DNA of 22,182 nucleotides, taken from contig CASFRQ010000044.1 of the NCBI GenBank assembly GCA_949296785.1, positions 1-22,182 on the forward strand, written 5' to 3'. The stretch is from an uncultured Alphaproteobacteria bacterium (GTDB lineage: Bacteria > Pseudomonadota > Alphaproteobacteria > CASFRQ01 > SAAU01). The notes beneath the pieces are model-generated. The model made no database searches. It was not told the DNA's origin and worked only from the letters and a program-made list of their open reading frames with translations. This document shows positions 1-8,538 of this stretch, piece by piece. The number at the start of each line of letters is the position of its first letter. Position 1 is the first letter of the stretch. A program made the translations under genes and the position numbers.

Positions 1-1100
<1,100 letters not shown>

Positions 1101-1303
1101 TTATTCCTTATTATTTTTTTCTTTCAACTGATTATTTCTATTCTTTTTTATGCGGAAAATCAAATTTTTTGTAAAAATCTTTTATTCCTCTCTTTTGGGG
1201 GTTTTAAAAAAGAAATTTTCTCGTTTGTTTTTCTTTTCCTAAAAAAAATAATATGTTATCCGAGGAAGAGGGATTTTAATAAGAAGCTGTCCGTCCCAAA
1301 AAG

Positions 1304-3175
1304 TCAAAAGTAAAGGCGCAGTCCGGTCTGAAAGGTATTTTGGGTCTTTCCGTACTGCTTGAAAAAACGGTATTGCGCCTGCCAGGCCAGGTTACGAGAT
1401 AAGGGGAATGTGAAGAAGGCTTTTGCTTCAAAAGTTTGCAGACTTTCATTATCCGAGAAGGTTTTTTCCGCCTGAACGGACAATTGCCCCTTTTGAAAGT
1501 AGGCAAGAAGCCCGGCGGCGGCCGAAACGCCGATACCCTGATTGTGAGGAAGGAGTTTTCCTGTTTTGTATAGCCCGTTGATGAAAAGGAAGCCTAAGAC
1601 ATCATTTTTTATTTCAAAAGAAGCGCCTCCGCCGGTTTTAAATTGATAAGTTATTCCTTCTTTTTCTGTTTTTAAGTTTTTTTCCCGTTCGGCAAAAGCC
1701 TCTATTTGGTAAGAAACAGGATGGAAAAGAGCGTTTGCCGGCGCGACGGACGCTATTTCCACCAGGGAAAATTTCTGAAGAGTCAGTTTCTCCTTCCTGT
1801 TATAATATCTGATTTGGGTATTGAGAAAGTTGATTTGAGCGCCTTTAAGAAGGCCGTCCGGCCGGTCTGTCAAAGAGTTGTAAGCCGGTCGGACAGACAG
1901 TTCCTCAAAAACATCCCCGCCTTGCGAACCGAAAGAAAAAGACAGGCTTGCCGAATCGTGAGAAGTTGTCGGCTCCGCCGGTACCTGCGGGGGAAGGACA
2001 GTTTCTTTTTCTTTTATTTTCTGTCGCATGACCAGGAAAGGAAAACTTTGCTTTCGGTATTCTGCCAGATTTATTTTCCCCGCTTCATAAAGATATTGTG
2101 TATATTCGTAGGCTGTTTGTGTCACATCCGCCTGTTTGGGTTTTGGCAGAGCGGAAAGCTCTTCTTCCGCTTCTTTTGCTCCGTTGACAAGGTTAAGCAG
2201 CGCTTTTTTCTGTTGACCGTCCATTTGGCGGTAAGCGTTCATGATTCTTTTTTGCCGACTGGGGCGGTAGGCTGTTTTTTTGACGAAACCGGTCCGTTCG
2301 GAAACGGCTTTTAAAGTATCCAGAGGAATTGTCTGCATCGGGAAATCATCTGCCAGCTTTAAAGAAGGCCGGACGGCGTCAAACAGTTCCATAATCATAT
2401 AGGAACAGTTTTCCGTAAAGAAAAAGTATCTTGTCTGCGTGTTACCGATTTCCCATAAATGGTCAATTAGAAAGTCGGTTTCCTCGGCTGTGAAATTCAG
2501 GCTGTATTCCCAGATATCCCTGTTTTCTATGTTGTTGTAAGTTTGAATAACGCGGTAGTAAGGTTTGACGGTCCAGCCGCCGGCGTATCCTCCCGTTAAC
2601 CCTCTGACGGCGAATAAAATGCCGTTTTCTTTGTTCTCATCCACAAATGCGCCGTAATTCGCGCCATGGGCAATGAGCTGCGTTTTACCTTCGGGGATAT
2701 CAATGCGCAATAAAGTATGACCGAATAAAGAAGCGGGATTGTTCATATAAGCGTCTGTAAAAATCAATGTGACGCCAGCCGGATTTAAATCTTTTTTAAA
2801 TTGTTCGTATTCTGGACAGGAACCTAAAGGTTTGTGGATGAGGCCTTTCCTTTCCAGATATTTCCGACGGGCGGGAAAAAGGCATTTTTCTTCCTGACGG
2901 CCGGAACCGTTGAAAAGAGCAAGCGTGGCGCGCAGTTCCGCTTCGGGATTTGTTTTTCCGTCTTTTGCCAGAAAAAAGGAGGGAGAATCTATAGTGCTTT
3001 TAACACCACTCGGCCAGGCCGGTCTGTAATGGACAAGCGCCAACCATTCGTCGGAAAAAGCAATGTCTTTTTCCGTTGAGGTAGTTTTTTCTTTTAATTC
3101 AAAAGCTTTTGCCGTTTCCAAAAAGAAAAAAGGCATTAAAAGATAAAAAAGCAGAATGGAAAAAATTTTATTCAT
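1304..3175 (-). CDS. Exported DUF4105 (Lnb N-terminal periplasmic) domain protein with predicted outer-membrane barrel C-terminus
   Basis: 623 residues. Residues 1-24 are a signal peptide ending in AKA. The middle (about 130-290) resembles the DUF4105/Lnb periplasmic domain: the TDAYMNNPASLFGHTLLRID region (His153), the GANYGAF and GGYAGGW segments, and TENCSYM with Cys257. The paired His and Cys recall a thiol-hydrolase-like site, but that is inference. From about residue 390 the sequence turns into alternating polar and aromatic strands (such as YQIEAFAERE and LAWQAQYRFF) and ends in LRLYF, with a terminal Phe as in outer-membrane barrels. A periplasmic domain on a C-terminal barrel is the likely topology. 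No substrate is known. No clear Shine-Dalgarno precedes the ATG. It stands alone: ccrM begins about 210 bp downstream and a decayed region lies upstream. Confidence 0.85.
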   Translation of the reverse strand: MNKIFSILLFYLLMPFFFLETAKAFELKEKTTSTEKDIAFSDEWLALVHYRPAWPSGVKSTIDSPSFFLAKDGKTNPEAELRATLALFNGSGRQEEKCLFPARRKYLERKGLIHKPLGSCPEYEQFKKDLNPAGVTLIFTDAYMNNPASLFGHTLLRIDIPEGKTQLIAHGANYGAFVDENKENGILFAVRGLTGGYAGGWTVKPYYRVIQTYNNIENRDIWEYSLNFTAEETDFLIDHLWEIGNTQTRYFFFTENCSYMIMELFDAVRPSLKLADDFPMQTIPLDTLKAVSERTGFVKKTAYRPSRQKRIMNAYRQMDGQQKKALLNLVNGAKEAEEELSALPKPKQADVTQTAYEYTQYLYEAGKINLAEYRKQSFPFLVMRQKIKEKETVLPPQVPAEPTTSHDSASLSFSFGSQGGDVFEELSVRPAYNSLTDRPDGLLKGAQINFLNTQIRYYNRKEKLTLQKFSLVEIASVAPANALFHPVSYQIEAFAEREKNLKTEKEGITYQFKTGGGASFEIKNDVLGFLFINGLYKTGKLLPHNQGIGVSAAAGLLAYFQKGQLSVQAEKTFSDNESLQTFEAKAFFTFPLSRNLAWQAQYRFFKQYGKTQNTFQTGLRLYF

Positions 3176-3615
3176 GCGTAAAAGGTAAATGCGGAAACAG
3201 GCAGAACTTAAAAGCTACTTTCCCCCGTTTTAGAGCAGGAGAAAGCAGCCTTGTCATTTTTTTACACGTTCAGCATATCCATCAATGTCGCGGCGACGTA
3301 CATAAATTTCTTCATAGAAATCTCTGTTTGAGTTAAAACAAATCATCTGATTTTGAAGGGGGAGAAAACTCTCACATTTCTCATCAGGGTGCAAAACGCC
3401 TACCGAAAAGTTTATCCCAAAAAACAAAAAAGTCCATGAAAAATGACATAAAAATTTTGAATTTTTATATTCTGTCTCTTATCTGGTTTTGTTAAGAAAA
3501 ATGAAAATAAAAGAAAGTTTTAAATTGAAAGAGATTGTTTCATTAAAAGCAATAAAAATGTTTCCCCCCTTTTTCTTTTAAAAGGAATAAATTTTAAAAT
3601 AAAGAAAACAATCCT
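3176..3615. other. 440-bp AT-rich spacer without a convincing gene
   Basis: Lies between the start of the DUF4105 gene and the 3' end of the pseudogene. Composition is strongly A/T with homopolymer runs, for example the T-rich and A-rich blocks from about 3420 to 3600. The only coding-like patch is a minus-strand stretch at 3254-3346, listed separately. No tRNA, clear terminator or convincing promoter was seen. The stretch presumably contains the promoter of the DUF4105 gene near its 3' side. Confidence 0.6.
3254..3346 (-). CDS. Possible 30-residue small ORF or coding remnant
   Basis: Reads MICFNSNRDFYEEIYVRRRD and ends AERVKK before TGA. Amino-acid choice is protein-like (acidic/basic helix with Tyr and Arg), unlike the flanking A/T-rich sequence. 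The frame stays open upstream of the ATG (through a HPDEKCESFLP segment), so this may be the C-terminal remnant of a longer lost gene. No good Shine-Dalgarno precedes the ATG. It sits next to a clearly decayed gene, which favours the remnant explanation. No family is recognised. Confidence 0.22.
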   Translation of the reverse strand: MICFNSNRDFYEEIYVRRRDIDGYAERVKK

Positions 3616-4712
3616 TTATTTTCTGCCCAGAAGACCGGCCTGTAAAAGAGAGACGTGAACTTTTGAGTAATCCCTTTGTCTGATATCTTCACGGACGGCG
3701 TAAACGGTTCTGGCAAAAGAATCGGCGGATAAAGTAAATTGCCGCATTTTATCTTCTTTTGAGACGGCAGAATCCTCTAATCCTTTACCGATGACATCCA
3801 CTTCAGCATCCAAAGGAAGATTAAGCTCAATATTTGTCATTTGGTTACGCGTATAGGGTTGTGATAAAATTGCCAGGATTTTGGTATTGTTTTGAAAGAT
3901 GGACGGATGCCGGCGGTTTGCTTCGTTAACGGTTTTACCCGTGTCCGCTCTTTGAGTTTTAACGGTGCCGTCCGATTGCTTTATTTGTATATTCGGCGTA
4001 TGAACGACTTAACTTTTGGTTGGCAAAAGCCGGATTTTCCTTAACAACAGCTTCAATTAAATCGGTTTCCGTCGGCCAACGAATATCCTTAAAATAAGGA
4101 TGAGCGGAGATTTCTTCGGATAATTCATCTACTTTTGTCCCTTTTACCGGGATTGAAAGAACTTTTTGCTGTATTTCTTCTGCCGTGACTGTTTTTCCTC
4201 CCTTTTGGAAATTTGTTCTGCCAGCATCTTATAAAGGATTGGTTCCGGAAAAGAGAGGTTTTCTCCGGATTTTTTTAAAGGCTATAGTTTGTGTTTGCAC
4301 CCTAAAATGACAATATTTTTTATTTCCGTTCCAGTTGAGAGCATTTCAGCCTGCTGATGAACACGCGGGCGCACCCCTCCTTCCGCCGCGCCCATTAACA
4401 AGGCGGCATCATAGGTGTTAGACGAAGGTTTCTTTTCCCGCCACATCCCGAGACGAGTAAAAGATTTTTCCATTTGTTCCATTTGAGCGTCTGTCATGGA
4501 AAGAGCTGTGATATCTGTTCTTTCCGTCGTCCTTTTGGCATTTTTCTGTAAAAAGGAATTAAGAGAATCAATCATCTCAAAGTGGTTTTTGTATTTTTGT
4601 TTTAAAGGGTTCTCCTCTTCAGACAGACCTCTGATTTGCGCAATAGTCTCAATCAATCCATCCACGGCAGCGAATTCACCAGTTCTGAATCCAAGAGCTG
4701 AATAGGCATCAT
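3616..4712 (-). pseudogene. Multiply frameshifted and nonsense-mutated gene, possibly DUF218/YdcF-like
   Basis: Pieces of one protein can be followed along the minus strand. A start MMPIQLLDSELVNSLPW at 4712 shifts frame near 4665 into the DGLIETIAQIRGLSEE segment. That runs through TYDAALLMGAAEGGVRPRVH and KNIVILGCKHKL to an in-frame TAG at 4282-4284. The same frame resumes with PLKKSGENLSFPEPILYKML, then shifts near 4200 into TVTAEEIQQKVLSIP and FKDIRWPTETDLIEAVV. It shifts back near 3985-4020 into TVKTQRADTGKTVNEANRR, then ILAILSQPYTRNQ, and ends at AGLLGRK. That is at least three frameshifts and one stop over about 365 codons. The DAALLMG...R..H and IVILG pattern loosely resembles the DUF218 (YdcF/ElyC-like) fold; this assignment is weak. 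No functional product is expected. Confidence 0.75.
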
Positions 4713-4944
4713 ATTTAATTGGGATTTGAGTATAAGGTTACTCTTTAATCAAAATTTTAATTTTATTTATATTATTTTCTCAAAAAATTATGTCAATATT
4801 GTTTCTGTTTTGCTATTCAGGAAACAAGGAAAAAGGTATTTTTTTATCAGTAAAAAAATTTCTCGGATGAAATTGTTTTTTTAGGAAAAACTGATTTTTA
4901 TTTTTCCTTTCCGTCTGTTTTCAAAACTGAAAAAACAAAAACGA
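4713..4944. other. AT-rich spacer upstream of the pseudogene, no gene seen
   Basis: Dominated by T and A runs (for example around 4740-4800 and 4840-4930), with stops in all frames at short intervals. It separates the pseudogene start from the terminator of the small gene 4978-5151. If the broken gene ever had a promoter, it would lie here. No specific site could be identified. Confidence 0.5.
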
Positions 4945-4966
4945 TGGATTAAAAAAGGTTTAATCC
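4945..4966 (-). terminator. Rho-independent terminator of the small gene 4978-5151
   Basis: Read on the minus strand, GGATTAAA and TTTAATCC form a perfect 8-bp stem around a 5- to 6-nt loop. After a short ATCG the transcript enters TTTTTGTTTTTT. It begins 12 nt after the TAG of the small gene, as expected for a dedicated terminator. Confidence 0.75.
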
Positions 4967-4977
4967 GGGACGAGGCA

Positions 4978-5151
4978 CTAAGGCATCAAACCCGTTCGCA
5001 TCATTCCAAGAATGGCGGGTTGCAAAAGGTCTAAATAGGGGATATTCTCATCTGTAAGACAGGGCCCTTTCTCTTGGTTTTTATGCCGGCGCATACCGGC
5101 ATTCTTCATGTGACTAAGATTTGCATCCGAATCCACTTTCTGTGGCTTCAA
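4978..5151 (-). CDS. Small unrecognised protein, 57 residues, downstream of tRNA-Pro
   Basis: From a TTG at 5151 the product begins LKPQKVDSDANLSHMKNAG (Leu read as Met), continues MRRHKNQEKGPC and LTDENIPYLDLLQPAILGMM, and ends RTGLMP before TAG. The N-terminal half is polar and basic; the C-terminal half is a compact amphipathic helix-like segment, which is protein-like. An AAGGGAG purine block touches the TTG, which is too close for an ideal ribosome site. The ATG at 5109 (MKNAGMRR) is an alternative start without a good site. It lies between the tRNA-Pro terminator and its own strong terminator, so it forms a separate unit. No family is recognised. It could also be a short remnant of a larger gene. 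Confidence 0.5.
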   Translation of the reverse strand: MKPQKVDSDANLSHMKNAGMRRHKNQEKGPCLTDENIPYLDLLQPAILGMMRTGLMP

Positions 5152-5167
5152 CTCCCTTCTTTAAACA

Positions 5168-5197
5168 CAAAAAAAAGAACGCCCAAAGGTGTTCTTC
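5168..5197 (-). terminator. Rho-independent terminator after tRNA-Pro
   Basis: On the minus strand, AAGAACACC and GGCGTTCTT pair (9 positions, one mismatch) around a TTTG loop and run into about nine T residues. It starts 7 nt beyond the encoded CCA of the tRNA. Confidence 0.85.
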
Positions 5198-5203
5198 TTA
5201 ACT

Positions 5204-5280
5204 TGGTCGGAGTGGCGGGATTTGAACCCACGACCCCTACGTCCCGAACGTAGTGCTCTACCAGGCTGAGCTACACTCCG
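5204..5280 (-). tRNA. tRNA-Pro (anticodon CGG)
   Basis: A complete 77-nt cloverleaf can be read. The acceptor stem CGGAGTG pairs with CACTCCG. The D arm has GCTC/GAGC and the anticodon stem is CTACG/CGTAG with loop TTCGGGA (anticodon CGG, codon CCG). The T arm GTGGG/CCCGC carries TTCAAAT. The 3' CCA is encoded, with A as discriminator base. The T-run terminator follows directly. Confidence 0.97.
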
Positions 5281-5380
5281 AAAAATTTGAAAGGAGTGTA
5301 CTTCCTTTTTTTTATGAAATCAACCTTTTTTTTATTCTTTTTGTTCCTTCGGCAAAAGAAATCGTTTCTCGGAAGTTTTT

Positions 5381-5472
5381 TTGGTATAAATTAAATACAT
5401 AATTGCTTTTTATCCCTCTTGAAGGTTTTTTTATTGCTTTTTATCCCTCTTTTGGCATAAATTAAATACATA
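5381..5472 (+). repeat. Duplicated upstream element A-B-B'-A' before psd
   Basis: Two 21-bp copies of an element beginning TTGG(T/C)ATAAATTAAATA occur at 5381-5401 and 5452-5472, differing at one base. Between them are two identical 19-bp copies of ATTGCTTTTTATCCCTCTT at 5402-5420 and 5433-5451. All four copies have the same orientation, so the order is A-B-spacer-B-A. This may come from duplication in the control region of the psd operon. Confidence 0.85.
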
Positions 5473-5480
5473 TTTGTATA
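5452..5480 (+). promoter_or_regulatory. Candidate sigma-70 promoter for the psd operon
   Basis: TTGGCA (5452-5457) and TGTATA (5475-5480) are separated by 17 bp, inside and just beyond the second copy of the 21-bp repeat, 25 nt before the psd start codon. The first repeat copy has a similar -35-like hexamer but no equally good -10. Assignment rests on consensus matching only. Confidence 0.4.
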
Positions 5481-5504
5481 TTTTTGTTTTTTTAGGAGTT
5501 TTAA

Positions 5505-6224
5505 ATGACTGACAATAATCCGAATACGGTAGATCTTTCTTGGAAACGTTACCTTTTGCCCCCGATACATCCGGAAGGGGTTAAAATTTTACTTGTCTTT
5601 ATCGGGATTTCTTTTGTCGCGGGATTGCTTTTGCCGTTTCTCGGCTGGATTGGTGCTGTGTTATGCGTATTCTGCTATTATTTTTTCCGCAATCCGGATC
5701 GGGTAACGCCGGAAGGGGATTCTTTGGTCATTTCTCCGGCGGACGGAATTGTCAGTAATATAAAGGAAATGGTTCCTCCGGAAGAATTGGATCTGGGAAC
5801 AGAACCTCTTACCCGTGTCAGTATTTTTATGAGTGTGTTTAATGTTCATGTCAATCGTTTTCCTGTTTCCGGAACGGTTCATAAAATGAAATACCGGCCG
5901 GGAAAATTCGTAAATATTTCCGATAAAGACAGTGAAGATAACGAACGTCAGGAAATCTCCATTCTTACGCCTTCAGGTAAAAAAGTCGGCTGTATTCAGA
6001 TCGCTGGTCTTGTTGCCAGAAGGATTTACTGTCCTTTAAAAGAAGGCGATAAATTGGAAGCGGGACAACGTTTCGGTATGATTCGGTTTGGAAGCCGGTT
6101 GGATGTATTTCTTCCAAAAGGGGTAATGCCGAAAGTTGTTTTAGGGCAGGTTATGGTCGCCGGTGAGACGGTGTTGGCCGATTTGGAAGGAAAACAGAAA
6201 AAAGCCGAGGGGGCTGTCAAGTAA
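5505..6224 (+). CDS. psd: Phosphatidylserine decarboxylase proenzyme
   Basis: Converts phosphatidylserine to phosphatidylethanolamine at the inner membrane. The enzyme is made as a proenzyme that cleaves itself to create a pyruvoyl group. At 239 residues it is the short bacterial form. Two hydrophobic segments lie at about 27-62. The SPADG motif (Asp80) and SVFNVHVNRFP (His115) match the conserved core. The self-cleavage site is RFGSRLDVFLP, with Gly196-Ser197, the GS variant common in alphaproteobacteria instead of LGST. AGGAG lies 6 nt before the ATG. Its TAA directly abuts the ATG of pssA, so the two enzymes of phosphatidylethanolamine synthesis are in one operon. A Lys/Glu-rich tail follows residue 226. 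Confidence 0.97.
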   Translation: MTDNNPNTVDLSWKRYLLPPIHPEGVKILLVFIGISFVAGLLLPFLGWIGAVLCVFCYYFFRNPDRVTPEGDSLVISPADGIVSNIKEMVPPEELDLGTEPLTRVSIFMSVFNVHVNRFPVSGTVHKMKYRPGKFVNISDKDSEDNERQEISILTPSGKKVGCIQIAGLVARRIYCPLKEGDKLEAGQRFGMIRFGSRLDVFLPKGVMPKVVLGQVMVAGETVLADLEGKQKKAEGAVK

Positions 6225-7061
6225 ATGTCAAAAACGCCGAAAGTAAAAGAGGTCTTGGAAAAGAAAAAACCGATGCAGGCTCATTTGCGTCAGGCTTGTC
6301 CGAATACGGTCACATTTTTGGCGTTGGCGTTCGGTGTATCCTCTTTGAATTTTTCTTTTTGGGGCCGCTGGGAAATGGCGGTGTTGTCTTTAATTTTGGC
6401 CGCTGTGTTTGACGGTTTGGATGGCCGGGTGGCCCGGATGCTGAAAACAAGTTCCAAATTCGGGGCAGAGTTGGATTCCCTGTCAGATTTTGTCAGTTTC
6501 GGCGTGGCGCCGGCTTTTTTGCTTTATCAGTGGACGATGGATCAGACGGCTCGGGCATTGGTTATTTCCGGCAGTTCCGTGGCGCAGATTGCCGATGCCG
6601 TCGGTGCCAGATGGGTTTTTGTTCTTCTTTTATCTATGTGCTGCGCGTTAAGGTTGGCGCGGTTTAATACGATGATTGACGAGGAACCGATGCCTTCGTA
6701 TTGGACGCATTTTTTTGTCGGTTTGCCGGCGCCGGGCGGGGCGATTGTTGCTTTGACGCCTTTGACATTATGGCTTCAATTTCAATGGCCTTTTTTGAGA
6801 AATCCCGTTTTTGTTTCTTGTTTTATGACTTTAAGCGCTTTTTTGATGGCTAGCCGTATTCCGACTATTTCGCTGAAACATCTGCATGTGTCGGAAGGAA
6901 TCCGCGTTTACCTGAGTTTTTTGATGCTGATTGTTGTCGCTTTGACATTGGTGTATCCGTGGCTTGTGTTGGGAACGGTCAGCATTGTTTATCTTTTGAC
7001 TCTTACGATTGGAATTTTGTTTTTTATGAAGTTTAAAAAACAGTCATTGGCGAAAAAGTAA
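6225..7061 (+). CDS. pssA: CDP-diacylglycerol-serine O-phosphatidyltransferase
   Basis: Makes phosphatidylserine from CDP-diacylglycerol and serine, supplying the substrate of Psd. The CDP-alcohol phosphatidyltransferase signature is complete: D63-G64, D66-G67-R68, A70-R71, G80, D84 and D88 (FDGLDGRVAR, then GAELDSLSDF). About seven or eight hydrophobic segments make it an integral membrane protein, as expected for the alphaproteobacterial type II PssA. The start abuts the psd stop with no spacer, implying translational coupling. 278 residues is within the family range. Confidence 0.96.
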   Translation: MSKTPKVKEVLEKKKPMQAHLRQACPNTVTFLALAFGVSSLNFSFWGRWEMAVLSLILAAVFDGLDGRVARMLKTSSKFGAELDSLSDFVSFGVAPAFLLYQWTMDQTARALVISGSSVAQIADAVGARWVFVLLLSMCCALRLARFNTMIDEEPMPSYWTHFFVGLPAPGGAIVALTPLTLWLQFQWPFLRNPVFVSCFMTLSAFLMASRIPTISLKHLHVSEGIRVYLSFLMLIVVALTLVYPWLVLGTVSIVYLLTLTIGILFFMKFKKQSLAKK

Positions 7062-7098
7062 ATTTTTTGGTAAGATAGAGAAATTGCGAGGAGGGCGA

Positions 7099-7605
7099 AT
7101 GAGAGCTTTTTTTGAAAAAATAGTTTTTTTGGCCGGGGCGGTCGTTTGTTTTTACAATATTGCGCAGTCTCAGAACTTAGGATCTTTGCCGGCGGATCCA
7201 TGGGCAGAATCTTCTCCTCTTCAGGAGCAGGAGCAGGTTCGCCGCGGGGAGACGATGGGAATTCCTTTGCCGGAATTTACGGGAGAAAATACGACTTTTA
7301 ACACGGCAATGGGACAGGAAATGATCGCGCCGGAAGTGAATATTACCAATATGCTTTTAATGACGGAGCATTTGCGCAAACTGGGGTATGAAATTCCGCC
7401 GGAATTGGATGATGTTATCCGTAATGCGCCAAGTGATCTGCGCGATAAAATCGGAGCGGCGCTGAACGACTTGCAAAACGGGGATCAGTCGGATCCGATT
7501 CGCAAAGGGTATAATTTTATTGCAAAAGGTCTGGAACAGGGGACGGGGCTTTCTATTGAAAACCTGTTGATGAATTCTCTGAGGATTTTGGATTCAAAGC
7601 GGTAA
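7099..7605 (+). CDS. Exported protein of unknown function in the psd-pssA operon
   Basis: 168 residues. The ATG at 7099 is preferred over the in-frame TTG at 7084 because GAGGAGGG sits about 4 nt before it. Residues 1-25 are a signal peptide (basic MRAFFEK, hydrophobic core, end near IAQSQ). The mature part has a Pro/Glu/Gln-rich N-terminal third, then a helical region with MLLMTEHLRKLGYEIPPELD and a short-helix C-terminus (GYNFIAKGLEQGTGLSIENL). There are no membrane anchors after the signal, no lipobox Cys and no Cys in the mature part. It begins 37 nt after pssA and ends 21 nt before the next exported protein, so it is probably cotranscribed with phospholipid synthesis. No family is recognised. 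Confidence 0.8.
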   Translation: MRAFFEKIVFLAGAVVCFYNIAQSQNLGSLPADPWAESSPLQEQEQVRRGETMGIPLPEFTGENTTFNTAMGQEMIAPEVNITNMLLMTEHLRKLGYEIPPELDDVIRNAPSDLRDKIGAALNDLQNGDQSDPIRKGYNFIAKGLEQGTGLSIENLLMNSLRILDSKR

Positions 7606-7626
7606 GTCTGCAGTCAGGGTGATGAA

Positions 7627-8331
7627 ATGATTCAAAAAATATTTTTTTTCTTTATGATAGGTATTTCCGTATGTGTCGCGAAGCCAAGTGAAGTTGTCCC
7701 TGCCTCGCGTGGTCAAGATCCTTTGGAAAACAGAAAGCAATGGCAGCAGGAATACCGGCAAATTCTTTCCCAAGAAAAAAATCAGATAAAACCACCCTCT
7801 CAGGCACGAAATCCTCGGTATATGAAACGGTTGTACATGGATTTAAAAAGGATGAACGACCGGATTGAGGCTAAGCAGAAAAAAAGGTTGGAAGAAATTG
7901 CCAGACAAAACCCAAAGAATCCGGAACTTGTCCGACAAGAAAAAGAACGGATGGAAAAAAATCGTGTTTTTGGTTTTGATGCCGATTTAGGCGAACAGAC
8001 TGATAAAAATATTTCAATTCAGGAAAAGGAAGCCGCTTTGAACAATAAAATAGTCAAGGATCCGAGGGCTTTTTATCAAGAGGTATCTTCCAATATGTTA
8101 TTTTCGGAAGGATTCAATCAACAAAAAATTCAGGAGACAACCTCTTTTTTTAAAAAATCTTATATTCCTTCCGAGCAGGAAAAGGAAGAAATGATTTCTT
8201 CTTCCGGGCAGAACGGCAGTTCCGACAAAAATGGAAATGTTGTTTTTTCTTTGCAAGAACAGCAGAAGATAAACGCTGTTCGCCGTCAGCCGCGTTTAAA
8301 TAAAAGGAAAATTATTCGCCCTTCTTTTTAA
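7627..8331 (+). CDS. Exported, highly charged coiled-coil-like protein of unknown function
   Basis: 234 residues starting with a hydrophobic, signal-like segment (MIQKIFFFFMIGISVCVA). The mature part is rich in Lys, Arg, Glu and Gln. Residues about 60-115 look like a long amphipathic helix (RLYMDLKRMNDRIEAKQKKR and LVRQEKERMEKNR). A second charged region lies around 135-195, followed by Ser/Gly/Asn-rich linker sequence. The end is strongly basic (RRQPRLNKRKIIRPSF). It is the last gene of the psd operon, before a candidate terminator at 8355. A periplasmic scaffold or envelope-binding role is possible but unsupported. No family is recognised. Confidence 0.75.
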   Translation: MIQKIFFFFMIGISVCVAKPSEVVPASRGQDPLENRKQWQQEYRQILSQEKNQIKPPSQARNPRYMKRLYMDLKRMNDRIEAKQKKRLEEIARQNPKNPELVRQEKERMEKNRVFGFDADLGEQTDKNISIQEKEAALNNKIVKDPRAFYQEVSSNMLFSEGFNQQKIQETTSFFKKSYIPSEQEKEEMISSSGQNGSSDKNGNVVFSLQEQQKINAVRRQPRLNKRKIIRPSF

Positions 8332-8354
8332 AACAGAGCCTATAGGTGGTAGTT

Positions 8355-8380
8355 AAGAGCGAGCTTTGGGGCTTTTGTTT
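8355..8380 (+). terminator. Candidate terminator of the psd operon
   Basis: AAGAGC (8355-8360) can pair with GCTTTT (8371-8376), six pairs including one G-T, followed by GTTTG. The hairpin is modest and the U tract is interrupted. It lies 24 nt after the last stop codon of the operon. Confidence 0.4.
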
Positions 8381-8483
8381 GTCTGAAAATTAAAAAAACG
8401 GTTTTAGACACGATGTTATATGATTAAAACATCTTTCTTTGAAAATTTATTAAGGTATTGATAGAAACTGATAAACTGTTATA

Positions 8484-8500
8484 CCATCTTTTCAAGATGG
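8484..8500 (+). promoter_or_regulatory. Strong small hairpin in the trmJ leader
   Basis: CCATCTT-TTC-AAGATGG is a perfect 7-bp stem with a 3-nt loop, about 40 nt before the trmJ start. The following bases (GTTTGGGATATGTTTTTTT) contain T runs, so it could act as an attenuator or as the downstream terminator of the psd operon. Which role it has cannot be decided from sequence. Confidence 0.45.
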
Positions 8501-8538
8501 GTTTGGGATATGTTTTTTTATAAAATGAATAGAGGTTA

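Noticed and set aside
1706..2314. 202-codon plus-strand frame
   Set aside because: Lies wholly antisense to the DUF4105 gene, with Cys/Phe/Arg-rich composition typical of a shadow frame.
5070..5105. Inverted repeat ATGCCGG/CCGGCAT beside tRNA-Pro, suggestive of an attachment site or insertion end
   Set aside because: No duplicated tRNA end, integrase or transposase is nearby, and the repeat lies inside the small coding frame 4978-5151.
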